Shown in pieces: positions 33,981 through 41,800 of a stretch of DNA of 64,000 nucleotides. The notes below the pieces were generated by a model, which made no database searches, had not been told where the DNA came from, and saw only the letters and a list, made by a program, of their open reading frames with translations. How positions within the stretch are numbered: the stretch's first letter is position 1; each line of letters opens with the position of its first letter. The position numbers and the translations under genes are program-made. The DNA lies in the NCBI RefSeq assembly GCF_041714655.1, contig NZ_CP168219.1, positions 2,914,001 to 2,978,000 of the forward strand, written 5' to 3'. The stretch is from Pseudoroseicyclus_A sp041714655. GTDB lineage: Bacteria > Pseudomonadota > Alphaproteobacteria > Rhodobacterales > Rhodobacteraceae.

Positions 33981-34210
33981 GGCGTAGGGTGGGTTTACAA
34001 CCCACCGTGGCGCAACGCATGTGCTGTGCCCCCGCCCGGAACGCGCCGAAGGCGCAGGGCGAGCGCCGGCCCGTCCCGCGGGCTGGCGCTCTGGTGAGGC
34101 TTGGCATGAGCTCGGAGCGAGGACGGAGTTGCACCATAAAGCGCGCCGTCTCACCGGCAGGAGCGCCACCCCCCGGGCCGGCGCTCGCCCTGCGCGGCGC
34201 CGTGGCGCCC
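33981..34210 (+). repeat. dispersed palindromic element, copy B
   Basis: Left terminal repeat present at 33981-34006 (one base differs from copy A in its loop). The inner 22-bp inverted repeat is at 34052-34073 and 34174-34195, perfect. The core ACCATAAAGCGC is at 34133-34144. The right terminal repeat is missing; two other short hairpins follow instead. The loop shares about 41 identical bases with copy C, marking a subfamily. It fills the gap between the lipoprotein start and the znuA stop. Confidence 0.85.
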
Positions 34211-34216
34211 GGATGC

Positions 34217-34263
34217 CACGAATTCCGTATCGGAATTCGTGCACGGAAATCGCACGATTTCCG
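34217..34263. repeat. two tandem short hairpins downstream of znuA
   Basis: CACGAATTCCG-tat-CGGAATTCGTG (34217-34241, 11-bp perfect arms) runs directly into CGGAAATCG-ca-CGATTTCCG (34244-34263, 9-bp perfect arms). They lie between dispersed element copy B and the 3' end of znuA (stop at 34281). Either could protect or terminate the znuA mRNA. The second matches the hairpin at 32284 with compensatory changes. Confidence 0.6.
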
Positions 34264-34280
34264 CGGCCCGGCGCCGCCCG

Positions 34281-35246
34281 TCAGCCCTCCAGGCAGCCGG
34301 CTATCCCCTCCGCCAGGTCGAGGATCAGCGCCGGATAGAGCCCCGCGCCCGGCTCCAGATCGCCGCCGAGCGGGTCGAGCACGGCGGTGCCGGCCTCCGT
34401 TCCGTCGAGCAGGGTCTCGGCGAGGCCAGGGTCGAAGGCGGGCTCGGTGAAGACGCAGGCGATGCCGCCCTCCGTCACCTCCGCCCGGAGCGCCGCCAGA
34501 CGCGCCGGCCCGGGCGCCGCGCCGTCGCCGAGCGAGATCGCGCCGGCATCGGCGAGGGCGAAGGCCTCGGTGTAATAGCCATAGGCATCGTGGAAGGTGA
34601 CGAAGCGCGCGCCCGCCACCGGGGCGAGCCGGGCACGGGCCACCTCGGTGGCCTCCGCGATGGCGGCGGCACCGGCGGCGGCATTGGCGCGGTAGGTCGC
34701 CTCGTTTTCGGGGTCGAGGGCGGAGAGGCTGTCGGCGATGGCCTCGAGCCAGACCGCGCCGTTCTGCGGCGCCAGCCAGGCATGGGGGTCGGTGCCCTCG
34801 TGGTGGTGCCCGTGGTCGTCGTCGTCGTCGTGCGCGCCGTGGTCTTCGTGCTCGTCGTGCTCCTCGTGATCCTCCTCATGGTCGTCGTCATGGCCCTCCT
34901 CATGCGCCTCCTCGGCGAAGGCCCTGAGCGTGGTGCCCTCGGCGGCGAGCAGCGGCAGCGACACCGCGCCAGCCCCGAGCGAGTCCAGCGCCCGGCCGAG
35001 GCCGGGCGTCAGCTCCGGCCCGACCCAGACCACCAGATCCGCGCGCTCCAGCGCCGCCGCCTCGGAGGGGCGGAGCGCGTGGTCATGCGGACTGGCACCG
35101 GGGGGCAGCACCTGCACCGGCGCGCCGAGCTCCCCCATCACCTGCGCCACCAGCGACTGGACGGGCGCGATGTCGGTGGCCACCTGGGGAACCTCCGCCA
35201 GGGCGGGCGCGGCGAGCAGGGCGAGGGCGGAGGGGAGGAGGCGCAT
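34281..35246 (-). CDS. znuA: zinc ABC transporter substrate-binding protein ZnuA
   Basis: 321 residues. Signal peptide MRLLPSALALLAAPALA. Zinc-binding cluster A-I fold: DIAPVQSLVAQVMG, PHDHALRPSEAAALERADLVVWVG, a charged loop of His and Asp/Glu at about 115-150 with at least a dozen His, then DPHAWLAPQNGAVW, FVTFHDAYGYY and CVFTEPAFD. It captures zinc in the periplasm for ZnuBC. Divergent from zur-znuCB, with two Zur-box-like sites in the gap. The unusually long His/Asp loop is typical of ZnuA. Repressed by Zur in the presence of zinc by inference. Confidence 0.94.
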   Translation of the reverse strand: MRLLPSALALLAAPALAEVPQVATDIAPVQSLVAQVMGELGAPVQVLPPGASPHDHALRPSEAAALERADLVVWVGPELTPGLGRALDSLGAGAVSLPLLAAEGTTLRAFAEEAHEEGHDDDHEEDHEEHDEHEDHGAHDDDDDHGHHHEGTDPHAWLAPQNGAVWLEAIADSLSALDPENEATYRANAAAGAAAIAEATEVARARLAPVAGARFVTFHDAYGYYTEAFALADAGAISLGDGAAPGPARLAALRAEVTEGGIACVFTEPAFDPGLAETLLDGTEAGTAVLDPLGGDLEPGAGLYPALILDLAEGIAGCLEG

Positions 35247-35255
35247 GGCAGGTCC

Positions 35256-35272
35256 TGTTATGTTATAACGAT
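35256..35272. promoter_or_regulatory. Zur box, znuA side
   Basis: TGTTATGTTATAACGAT, an AT-rich palindrome matching the alphaproteobacterial Zur pattern (GTTATGTTATAAC core), ten bases upstream of the znuA start codon. It should block znuA transcription when Zur is zinc-bound. Confidence 0.7.
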
Positions 35273-35294
35273 CCGGCGCACTTGTTAGCCCCGC

Positions 35295-35311
35295 TGTTAC
35301 ATTATATCAAC
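35295..35311. promoter_or_regulatory. second, weaker Zur box, zur-znuCB side
   Basis: TGTTACATTATATCAAC resembles the first box less perfectly. It sits 19 bases before the zur start codon, so Zur probably controls its own operon as well. The region is unusually AT-rich for this genome. Confidence 0.55.
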
Positions 35312-35329
35312 CCCTCGAAAGGGGGCCTA

Positions 35330-35803
35330 ATGACACTCGGCTTCGAGACGCATGATCACCGCGGCTGCATCCGCGAGGGCGTGGCCCAGGCGGAGGAGAC
35401 CTGCCTGTCCGAGGGCCTGCAGTTCACGCCGCACCGCCGGCGGGTGCTGGAGATCCTGCTGGCCGAACACCGGGCGCTCGGCGCCTACGAGATCCTGGAC
35501 CAGCTCCGCGAGGAGGGCCTCGCCGCCCAGCCCCCCGTCGCCTACCGGGCGCTCGATTTCCTCGTGAAGCACGGCTTTGCCCACCGGATCGAGCGGCTGA
35601 ACGCCTTCATCGCCTGCACCCATATGGACGAGGCCCATACGCCCGCCTTCCTCATCTGCCGGGGCTGCAAATCGGTGGCGGAGGCGACGGCCGAGCTCTC
35701 CCGCGGGCGGCTCGGGCAGGTGGCGGGCGAGGCGGGCTTCGAGATCGAGCGCGTGGTGGTGGAGGCCGAGGGGCTCTGCCCGGCCTGTCAGGCGTCGGCA
35801 TGA
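35330..35803 (+). CDS. zur: zinc uptake regulator Zur (Fur family)
   Basis: 157 residues. Fur-type winged helix (LQFTPHRRRVLEILLAEH; PPVAYRALDFLVKHGFAHRIERLNAF) with two structural-zinc CxxC pairs (C110/C113 in CRGCKS and C150/C153 in CPAC). The first HTH segment differs from Fur, as expected for Zur. The ATG at 35330 follows AAAGGGGG. It starts the operon zur-znuC-znuB and overlaps znuC by four bases. With zinc bound it represses znuA and its own operon. Confidence 0.93.
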   Translation: MTLGFETHDHRGCIREGVAQAEETCLSEGLQFTPHRRRVLEILLAEHRALGAYEILDQLREEGLAAQPPVAYRALDFLVKHGFAHRIERLNAFIACTHMDEAHTPAFLICRGCKSVAEATAELSRGRLGQVAGEAGFEIERVVVEAEGLCPACQASA

Positions 35804-36564
35804 GCCTCGTCGCCCTCAGGGACGTCAGCCTCGCGCGGGGCGGCCAGCCGGTGCTGGAGCGGGTGACGCTCGCCATCGAGGCCGGCGAGATCGTGACGCT
35901 GGTCGGCCCCAACGGCTCAGGCAAGACGACGCTGCTGAAGCTGGTGATCGGCGCGCTGAAACCCGACACGGGGGTGGTGGAGCGGGCGCCCGGCCTGCGC
36001 ATCGGCTATGTGCCGCAGAAGCTGCATATCGAGCCGGCGCTGCCGATGACCGCCCGCCGCTTCCTCTCCCTCCCCGCGCCGGTCGGCCGGGCGGAGGCCG
36101 CGGCGGCGCTGGAGGAGGCGGGCGTCGCCCATCTGGCGGCGCGGCAGATGACCGAGCTCTCGGGCGGGCAGGCCCAGCGCGTGATGCTGGCCCGGGCGCT
36201 GATCGGGCGCCCGCAGCTCCTCATCCTCGACGAGCCGACGCAGGGGCTCGACCAGCAGGGCGCCGCCGCCTTCTACCGCCAGATCGAGACGGTGCGGCAG
36301 CGGCTCGGCTGCGGGATCCTCCTCGTCAGCCACGACCTGCATGTGGTCATGGCCGCAACCGACCGGGTGATCTGCCTCAATGGCCATGTCTGCTGCGAGG
36401 GCGCGCCGGAGCATGTGGCGAGCGCGCCGGAATACCGGGCGCTCTTCGGCACCGGCACGGGCGGCGCGCTGGCGCTCTACCGGCACGAGCATGACCACGG
36501 GCATGAGGGCGGGCACGGGGGCGCCCATGGCCACATGCATGAACACGGGGACGGGGCCGCCTGA
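35800..36564 (+). CDS. znuC: zinc ABC transporter ATP-binding protein ZnuC
   Basis: 254 residues. Walker A GPNGSGKTT (36-44), signature LSGGQAQRVMLARAL, Walker B LLILDEPTQGLD, H-loop VSHDLHVVM. The zinc-family mark YVPQKLHIEPALPMT is present. The C-terminus ends in a His-rich tail, residues 227-254 (nine His, as in YRHEHDHGHEGG), which may bind zinc near the cytoplasmic mouth of the channel or sense it. It overlaps zur upstream and touches znuB by one base, so translation is coupled. Confidence 0.94.
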   Translation: MSLVALRDVSLARGGQPVLERVTLAIEAGEIVTLVGPNGSGKTTLLKLVIGALKPDTGVVERAPGLRIGYVPQKLHIEPALPMTARRFLSLPAPVGRAEAAAALEEAGVAHLAARQMTELSGGQAQRVMLARALIGRPQLLILDEPTQGLDQQGAAAFYRQIETVRQRLGCGILLVSHDLHVVMAATDRVICLNGHVCCEGAPEHVASAPEYRALFGTGTGGALALYRHEHDHGHEGGHGGAHGHMHEHGDGAA

Positions 36565-37346
36565 TGCTCGACAGCTTCCTGATGCGCGCCGCCCTCGCGG
36601 GGCTCGGCGTGGCGCTGGTGACGGCGCCGCTCGGCTGCTTCGTCGTCTGGCGGCGGATGGCCTATTTCGGCCATGCGACGGCCCATGCCTCGGTGCTGGG
36701 CGTGGCGCTGGGGCTGGCGCTCTCGATCTCGGTCGTCTGGGGGGCGCTGGCGGTGGCGCTGGTGATGGGCGGGCTCGTCGCCTGGCTCGGCCGCCGCGGC
36801 CATTCGAGCGACGCCGCCATCGGCGTCATCAGCCATGCGGCGCTGGCCTTCGGGTTGGTGGCGGTGGCCCTGACCCCGGGCCTGAGGGGAGACCTCACCG
36901 CCTGGCTCTTCGGCGACATCCTCGCGGTGACGCGGGGAGACCTCGCGGTGATCTGGGGCAGCGCGGCGGCGGTCGTGGCGCTCCTCGCCTGGCGCTGGCG
37001 GCGGCTCCTGACGGCAACGCTGGGAGACGACCTCGCCCGCGCGGCGGGCATCGACCCGCGGCGGGAGGAGCTGGTGCTCGTCCTCGCGCTCGCCGTCGTG
37101 GTGGCCGTGGCACTGAAGGTCGTGGGCGCACTCCTCATCAGTGCCTTGCTGGTGATCCCGGCGGCGGCGGCCCGGCCCCTGGCGCGGACGCCGGAGGCGA
37201 TGGCCGCCGTGGCGGCGGCGATCGGCGTGACCTCGGCGCTCGGCGGGCTCTGGGTCGCCTTCCTCCTCGACACGCCGGCGGGGCCGAGCATCGTCTGCCT
37301 GTCGTCAGTGATCTTCGCCGTGACGAGCTTCGTGCCCCGGCGGTGA
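36564..37346 (+). CDS. znuB: zinc ABC transporter permease ZnuB
   Basis: 260 residues, seven to eight helices of the ABC-3 metal-permease family (MLDSFLMRAALAGLGVALVTAPLGCFVVWRRMAYFGHATAHASVLGVALG at the start). A typical stretch is AHASVLGVALGLAL, where VWRRMAYFGHATAHAS lies in the family's conserved loop. It forms the zinc channel for ZnuA/ZnuC. Its ATG shares one base with the znuC stop. Last gene of the zur operon; dispersed repeat C follows 38 bases later. Confidence 0.93.
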   Translation: MLDSFLMRAALAGLGVALVTAPLGCFVVWRRMAYFGHATAHASVLGVALGLALSISVVWGALAVALVMGGLVAWLGRRGHSSDAAIGVISHAALAFGLVAVALTPGLRGDLTAWLFGDILAVTRGDLAVIWGSAAAVVALLAWRWRRLLTATLGDDLARAAGIDPRREELVLVLALAVVVAVALKVVGALLISALLVIPAAAARPLARTPEAMAAVAAAIGVTSALGGLWVAFLLDTPAGPSIVCLSSVIFAVTSFVPRR

Positions 37347-37383
37347 GGGGCGGTGGGGTGAGGCCCCGCCTGGCCCCCTGGCT

Positions 37384-37650
37384 TAGGGTGGGTTTTCAAC
37401 CCACCTTGGCGTGTCGTGAGGGGTCTCCCTCGTCTTGTTCGTCGGAACGTCCGAACGGTGCCCCCGCCCGATACGCGCCGGAACGGCGCAGGGCGAGCGC
37501 CGGCCCGTCCCGCGGGTCGGCGCTCCGGTGAGGCCTGGCCCGGCCTCTGGACGGGGGATCGGTTGCACCATAAAGCGCGCCGTCTCACCGGCAGGAGCGC
37601 CAACCCACGGGCCGGCGCTCGCCCCGCGCGGCACCGGTTTGCCCGGTTGA
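37384..37650 (+). repeat. dispersed palindromic element, copy C
   Basis: Left terminal repeat at 37384-37405 is intact; about 45 extra bases (37410-37455) follow it before the shared core. Inner inverted repeat at 37486-37507 and 37608-37629 (one mismatch). Core ACCATAAAGCGC at 37567-37578. The right terminal repeat is missing. Same orientation and subfamily as copy B, so the zur/znu locus is bracketed by two direct copies. It lies between the convergent znuB and glycoside hydrolase genes. Confidence 0.85.
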
Positions 37651-37681
37651 TGGGACAGCGGCGGGGTGCCACCCCACCCCC

Positions 37682-38935
37682 CTAAAGCCGCCCCCGCGCA
37701 TGCGGCCCGGCCCAGGCCAGCCAGATCGCCGCCGTCCAGGTGAAGGACTTGCCGCCCGCCGGCGCCCCGTCGAGGGGCGAGAAATATTCGTAGAACCCGT
37801 GCTCGGCGATCAGCCGCTGGGTGTCGCGCCTCAGCTTCGCTGCCAGCAAGGTATGCCCCATCTCCGCCAGCCCCAGGCCGATCATGGCGTTCAGCACCGC
37901 CCAGATCGGCCCCCGCCAGTAACGCAGCGCATCGAAGCGCCGCCGCCGCGGGTCGAGCGAGGCGACGCCGAAGGCCGTCCGGTCGAGGATATCGGTCAGG
38001 AGTTGCAGGAGCCCCTCGTTCTCCACCCCCGCATACCAGGCGAGGAAGGAGGCCGAGCCCGGCGCGCCGGAGAACGCACCCGTCCGCAGATCGAGCGAAT
38101 CGTAGAAGCCCTCGGGGTTCCAGTGCCGGGCCACCCCGGCCTCCAGCACCTTGATCCAGCCCTCGATCTCGCCCGTGTAATGGTCGAGCTCGGCGGCGAT
38201 GTGCAGAAGGTCGCGGCAGGCGCGCAGAAGCATGAAGGTCATGCCCACATCCGCCACGCGGAAAGGGCCGTCCTTCGCGATCACCGCCTCGTCCCAGTTC
38301 GCGCCCCGGCTGAACTGGACGATGGCGAGATAGCGGTCGCAATCCTCCTTCGAGGGCCGCATCGCGGCATCGACATGCGCCGTGTCGCAGCGCGTGTACT
38401 CGCCGACATTCGAGCCGTCGACATTCTCCAGCGCCGCGTCCCAGTCGGCCGCATTGTCGCGCCCCGATTCCCAAGGGTGGGTGATGGCGACCATGCCCTC
38501 CTCCACCCGGTGGGTCATGAACCAGCGGTGCCAGGAAACGAGCCGGCCGTAGACCAGCTCCATATGCACCCGGCCGTAATGCTTGTCGGCCTCGTAGACC
38601 GAGCGGATCAGCGTCGCCGCCACCGGCGGCTGGGTGATGCCCGAGGTATGCGGCACCCGCGGCACCTGCCAGACATCGGGCCCCGGGAAGTACCCGTCCG
38701 CCCGCTTGTGGAAGATGATGTGCGGGACCATGCCGTTGTCCCACTGGCCGGTGAAGAGCGTGTGGATCTCGAACCAGGCGCGCTTCACGTCGAAGGTCGA
38801 GAAGCCCCAGGCGGCGAAGCAGCTGTCCCAGTTCCACTGGTAGGGATAGAGCCCGGCGGTCGGCACCGTGTAGCCGCCCCGGTCGTTGCCGCGCAGGATC
38901 CGCCGTGCCTGCCTGTCGATCTTGTCCGCATCCAT
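37682..38935 (-). CDS. MGH1-like/GH63-type glycoside hydrolase
   Basis: 417 residues, (alpha/alpha)6-barrel type. Marks: GLYPYQWNWDSCFAAWGF (29-46), GQWDNGMVPHI, HTSGITQPPVAA, THPWESGRDNAADWD (catalytic acid region), YWRGPIWAVLNAMIGLGL and a final SFTWTAAIWLAW block. Relatives hydrolyse mannosylglycerate, glucosylglycerate or alpha-glucosides, so it may use a compatible solute. No signal peptide, so cytoplasmic. It stands alone, convergent with znuB. The exact substrate cannot be assigned from sequence. Confidence 0.8.
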   Translation of the reverse strand: MDADKIDRQARRILRGNDRGGYTVPTAGLYPYQWNWDSCFAAWGFSTFDVKRAWFEIHTLFTGQWDNGMVPHIIFHKRADGYFPGPDVWQVPRVPHTSGITQPPVAATLIRSVYEADKHYGRVHMELVYGRLVSWHRWFMTHRVEEGMVAITHPWESGRDNAADWDAALENVDGSNVGEYTRCDTAHVDAAMRPSKEDCDRYLAIVQFSRGANWDEAVIAKDGPFRVADVGMTFMLLRACRDLLHIAAELDHYTGEIEGWIKVLEAGVARHWNPEGFYDSLDLRTGAFSGAPGSASFLAWYAGVENEGLLQLLTDILDRTAFGVASLDPRRRRFDALRYWRGPIWAVLNAMIGLGLAEMGHTLLAAKLRRDTQRLIAEHGFYEYFSPLDGAPAGGKSFTWTAAIWLAWAGPHARGRL

Positions 38936-39102
38936 CCCCCGATCCTTGGCCCGGAGCCCGCCCGCAGGGCAAGCCCGGGGCGGGCCGGGGGGCGCCCTGA
39001 TGCCCCCCGCCCGGTAGGTTTGCGCGATTTCGCGGCAGCCCCTGTCGCCCGGGCGGGCTTTGCGCTTATGAGGGCGGGTGCCGCCCCCCGAAGGCCAAGG
39101 AC

Positions 39103-39714
39103 ATGTTCGACGCCGCCCTCCGCCGCCTGATCGACCCGCCCCTGGGCCGCGCCGGCCGCCGCCTCGCCGCCGCCGGCTGGACGGCGAATGCCATGACCGG
39201 CGCCGGCCTCGCCGCCGGTCTGATCTCCGCCGCGCTCATCGCTCTCGGGCTCGAGGCGCTGGCGCTGATCCCCTTCGCCGCCCGATGCCTCGCCGACGGG
39301 CTCGACGGCGCCATCGCCCGGGCGGCGGACCGAAAGACGGCGCTCGGCGGCTATCTCGACATCTCGGCGGATTTCCTCTTCTACGGCGCCGTGCCGCTCG
39401 GCTTCGTCCTCGCCGACCCCTCGGGCCGTGGCGCCGCCGGCGCCTTCCTCCTCGCCAGCTTCTATTTCAACGGCGCCACCTTCCTCGGCTATGCCGTCCT
39501 CGCCGAGCGCCGGGGGCTTCAGACCTCGGCCCAGGGCGAGAAGACGCTCTACTACTCGAACGGCCTCCTCGAGGGCGGCGAGACGCTGGCCTTCTTCACG
39601 CTCATCATCCTCTTTCCGCCCATCTTCGCGCCGATGGCCTGGGCCTTCGGGCTTGCCTGTTTCCTTACGGGCACATTACGGCTGGTTGCGGCGGCGCGGC
39701 GCTTCCGGGGCTGA
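39103..39714 (+). CDS. CDP-alcohol phosphatidyltransferase family protein
   Basis: 203 residues with several membrane helices. The complete catalytic motif D65-xx-D68-G69-xx-A72-R73-x8-G82-xxx-D86-xxx-D90 is present (DGLDGAIAR then GGYLDISAD). It joins a CDP-activated lipid to an alcohol at the inner membrane. The alcohol is unknown; the short form resembles the PgsA/PssA-like family without a clear subgroup. It may be co-transcribed with the sugar transferase 119 bases downstream. Confidence 0.85.
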   Translation: MFDAALRRLIDPPLGRAGRRLAAAGWTANAMTGAGLAAGLISAALIALGLEALALIPFAARCLADGLDGAIARAADRKTALGGYLDISADFLFYGAVPLGFVLADPSGRGAAGAFLLASFYFNGATFLGYAVLAERRGLQTSAQGEKTLYYSNGLLEGGETLAFFTLIILFPPIFAPMAWAFGLACFLTGTLRLVAAARRFRG

Positions 39715-39833
39715 CAAGACGGCGCCGATCGGATAGCCAAGTCCAAACAGGCTTGGCTGCCAGACCGCTCCGGGGGCTTCTTGGGGGTCGGCCGGCGCCG
39801 CACCAAGACCCGGAAGTGAGGGAAAGCGCGTCA

Positions 39834-40553
39834 ATGTCGCAAGTTTCGGAGGCCGCGCTTCCTGTCGATCGCAGCCGCGGCCTCGAGCTCTGGCGCCGCC
39901 CTGCCTCCCGCAGCCGCTCCCGCGATCCGCGCCCCGTCACCCCCGCCAAGCGGCTGATGGACATCGTCTTCGCGCTCCTGCTCTTCGCGCTGCTCTGGCC
40001 GGTGATGCTGGTCTTCGCGTTGGTGCTGCTGCTCGCCGAGGGCCGGCCGCTCTTCTTCATCTCCGAGCGGATGCGGACGCCGACGCAGAGCTTCCGGCTC
40101 ATCAAGATGCGCACCATGCGCACCGATCCCAAGAGCGCCGAAGGCGTGACCGGCGGTGACAAGGCGCGGCGCATCTCGAAGCTGCAGCGCTTCGTCCGCC
40201 GCACAAGGATCGACGAGCTGCCGCAATTGTGGAACGTGATCCGCGGCGACATCTCGCTGGTCGGGCCGCGCCCGCCGCTGCGCAAATATGTCGAGAGCTT
40301 TCCCGAGATCTACGGCGAGGTCCTGAAAAGCCGCCCCGGCATCACCGGCCTCGCGACGATCGTCTACTACCCGACGGAGGAAAAGCTCCTCGCCGCCTGC
40401 AAGACGCCGCCGGAATCGGACCGCGTCTACCGGACGCGCTGCATCCCCCGAAAGGCGCGGCTCGATCTGATCTACCAGAAGAACCGCACGATCTGGATGG
40501 ATCTCTGGCTGATCGGCCGCACGGCCATGACCCCCTTCCGTCGCAAGGGCTGA
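39834..40553 (+). CDS. sugar transferase (initiating glycosyltransferase of exopolysaccharide synthesis)
   Basis: 239 residues. A single N-terminal membrane segment (MDIVFALLLFALLWPVMLVFALVLLL, about 42-67) is followed by the cytoplasmic catalytic domain: LIKMRTMRTD, RFVRRTRIDELPQLWNVIRGDISLVGPRPPL, SRPGITGLATI. It belongs to the bacterial sugar transferase family (WbaP/ExoY-like C-terminal domain) that loads the first sugar phosphate on undecaprenyl phosphate. The isolated location and lack of other glycosyltransferases suggest it serves a polysaccharide made elsewhere, perhaps the capsule exported by the 14-16 kb genes. Confidence 0.85.
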   Translation: MSQVSEAALPVDRSRGLELWRRPASRSRSRDPRPVTPAKRLMDIVFALLLFALLWPVMLVFALVLLLAEGRPLFFISERMRTPTQSFRLIKMRTMRTDPKSAEGVTGGDKARRISKLQRFVRRTRIDELPQLWNVIRGDISLVGPRPPLRKYVESFPEIYGEVLKSRPGITGLATIVYYPTEEKLLAACKTPPESDRVYRTRCIPRKARLDLIYQKNRTIWMDLWLIGRTAMTPFRRKG

Positions 40554-40612
40554 GCCTCCGCCAGACGCGGCCCCGGCCGCCCGCCCTCCGGCCCCGCCAC
40601 GTCCCCACTCAC

Positions 40613-40680
40613 CCATGTCTTTGCTCCCGGGCATCCTCCGGGGGGAGTCGCCAAAGGCGACGGGGGGCAGACAGCCCCCC
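40613..40680 (+). repeat. CATCT/GGGGG intergenic repeat, copy 4
   Basis: TCTTTGCTCCCGGGCATCC then GGGGGGAGTCGCC-aaa-GGCGACGGGGGG and CAGACAGCCCCCC. It is nearly identical to copy 5 at 61169. The element has a nested stem GTCGCC/GGCGAC and an outer GGGGGG/CCCCCC pair. Between convergent sugar transferase and metF. Confidence 0.7.
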
Positions 40681-40722
40681 GGTCCCCAATCTCAACCTGG
40701 ACAGACGCCGCCGCAGGAGCCC

Positions 40723-40793
40723 CAAAATTCTTCGCAGAAGAATTTTGCCCCCGGTCGCGCCCCACCCAAAATTCTTCGTAGAAGAATTTTGGG
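40723..40793. repeat. two near-identical short hairpins in tandem
   Basis: CAAAATTCTTC-gca-GAAGAATTTTG (40723-40747, 11-bp arms) and, 18 bases later, a 13-bp-arm version with loop gta (40765-40793) form perfect stems. They lie between the convergent sugar transferase and metF. AT-rich stems stand out strongly against this GC-rich genome. Their function is unknown. Confidence 0.7.
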
Positions 40794-40846
40794 CCTCACC
40801 CGTCCCCGCGCCCTCCTCCCGTGGCGGCGCGGAGACGGCCGGGCCC

Positions 40847-41707
40847 TCAGGCAACCTGCTGGAGTGCAGGCCGGGGCACGAGGCCGAGCGCGTGACAGAT
40901 GTCGCGGCTCATCTCGGGCTTGTTGAGCGTGTAGAAATGCAGCGCCTCCGCGCCGCCGGCGACCAGCGCCTCGCAGAGCTCCGTCGCCAGCGCGGTCGCC
41001 AGCAGATCGCTCGCCCCCGCGGCCTCGGCATTTTCGAAGGCGCGGGCAATGTCATCGGGGATATGCGCCCCGCAGGCGGCGGCGAAGCGGCGGGCGCCGG
41101 ACCAGTTCTCCACCGGCAGGATGCCGGGCACGATGGGCTTGTCGATCCCCGCCGCCGCGCAGGCATCGCGAAAGCGGAAGAAGGTCTCCGCCTCGAAGAA
41201 GAACTGCGTGATCGCCTCGTCGGCCCCGGCATCGAGCTTGCGCTTCAGCCAGTCGATGTCGGCCGCGCCGCTCGCCGCCTCGGGATGCGCCTCGGGATAG
41301 GCGCCGACCCGCAGCCGGAAGCGCCCGGTTTCCGCCAGCGCCTCGATCAGCTCGACGGAGGAGCCGAAGCCCTCGGGATGCGGCCGGAAGGCACCGGAGC
41401 CCTTCGGCGGGTCGCCTCTGAGGGCCACGATGTCGGTGATGCCGGCCTCGGCATAGGCCTCCGCCACCGCCAGCGTCTCCTCCCGGCTCGCCTCGACGCA
41501 GGTCAGGTGCGCGGCGGCGCGCAGGCCCGTGGTGCGGTGGATCGCCGTCACCGCTTCATGGGTGAGCTGCCGGGTGGTGCCGCCGGCGCCGTACGTCACG
41601 GAGACGAAATCTGGCGCCAGCGGCTGAAGCACCTGCACGCAATGCCATAGGCGAAACGAACCCTCGATGTTCTTCGGCGGGAAGAATTCGAAACTGATAC
41701 GCGGCAT
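40847..41707 (-). CDS. metF: methylenetetrahydrofolate reductase
   Basis: 286 residues. Flavoprotein of the MTHFR fold: FEFFPPK (6-12), DFVSVTYGAGGTT, AHLTCVEAS, ALRGDPP, QFFFEAETFFRF and PGILPVENW. It makes 5-methyl-THF for methionine synthesis. The ATG at 41707 was chosen as homologs begin here and GGAG lies nine bases before; a longer start at 41788 is unlikely. Divergent from metR, with two MetR-like boxes in the gap, so methionine-responsive control is likely. Confidence 0.92.
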   Translation of the reverse strand: MPRISFEFFPPKNIEGSFRLWHCVQVLQPLAPDFVSVTYGAGGTTRQLTHEAVTAIHRTTGLRAAAHLTCVEASREETLAVAEAYAEAGITDIVALRGDPPKGSGAFRPHPEGFGSSVELIEALAETGRFRLRVGAYPEAHPEAASGAADIDWLKRKLDAGADEAITQFFFEAETFFRFRDACAAAGIDKPIVPGILPVENWSGARRFAAACGAHIPDDIARAFENAEAAGASDLLATALATELCEALVAGGAEALHFYTLNKPEMSRDICHALGLVPRPALQQVA

Positions 41708-41756
41708 GAGGCAGGACTCCATTCGGGAACGGCTCCTTGTGCCAGCCCGGCGTCCG

Positions 41757-41800
41757 TGAGACAAACTCATAACTTTCACCACAATCATGAGCCGTGTTCA
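41757..41800. promoter_or_regulatory. two MetR-like boxes in the metF-metR gap
   Basis: TGAG-acaaa-CTCA (41757-41769) and TGA-gccgtgt-TCA (41788-41800) fit the MetR-type pattern TGAA-N5-TTCA. The second overlaps the metR start region, suggesting autorepression; the first lies upstream of metF for activation. Confidence 0.55.
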
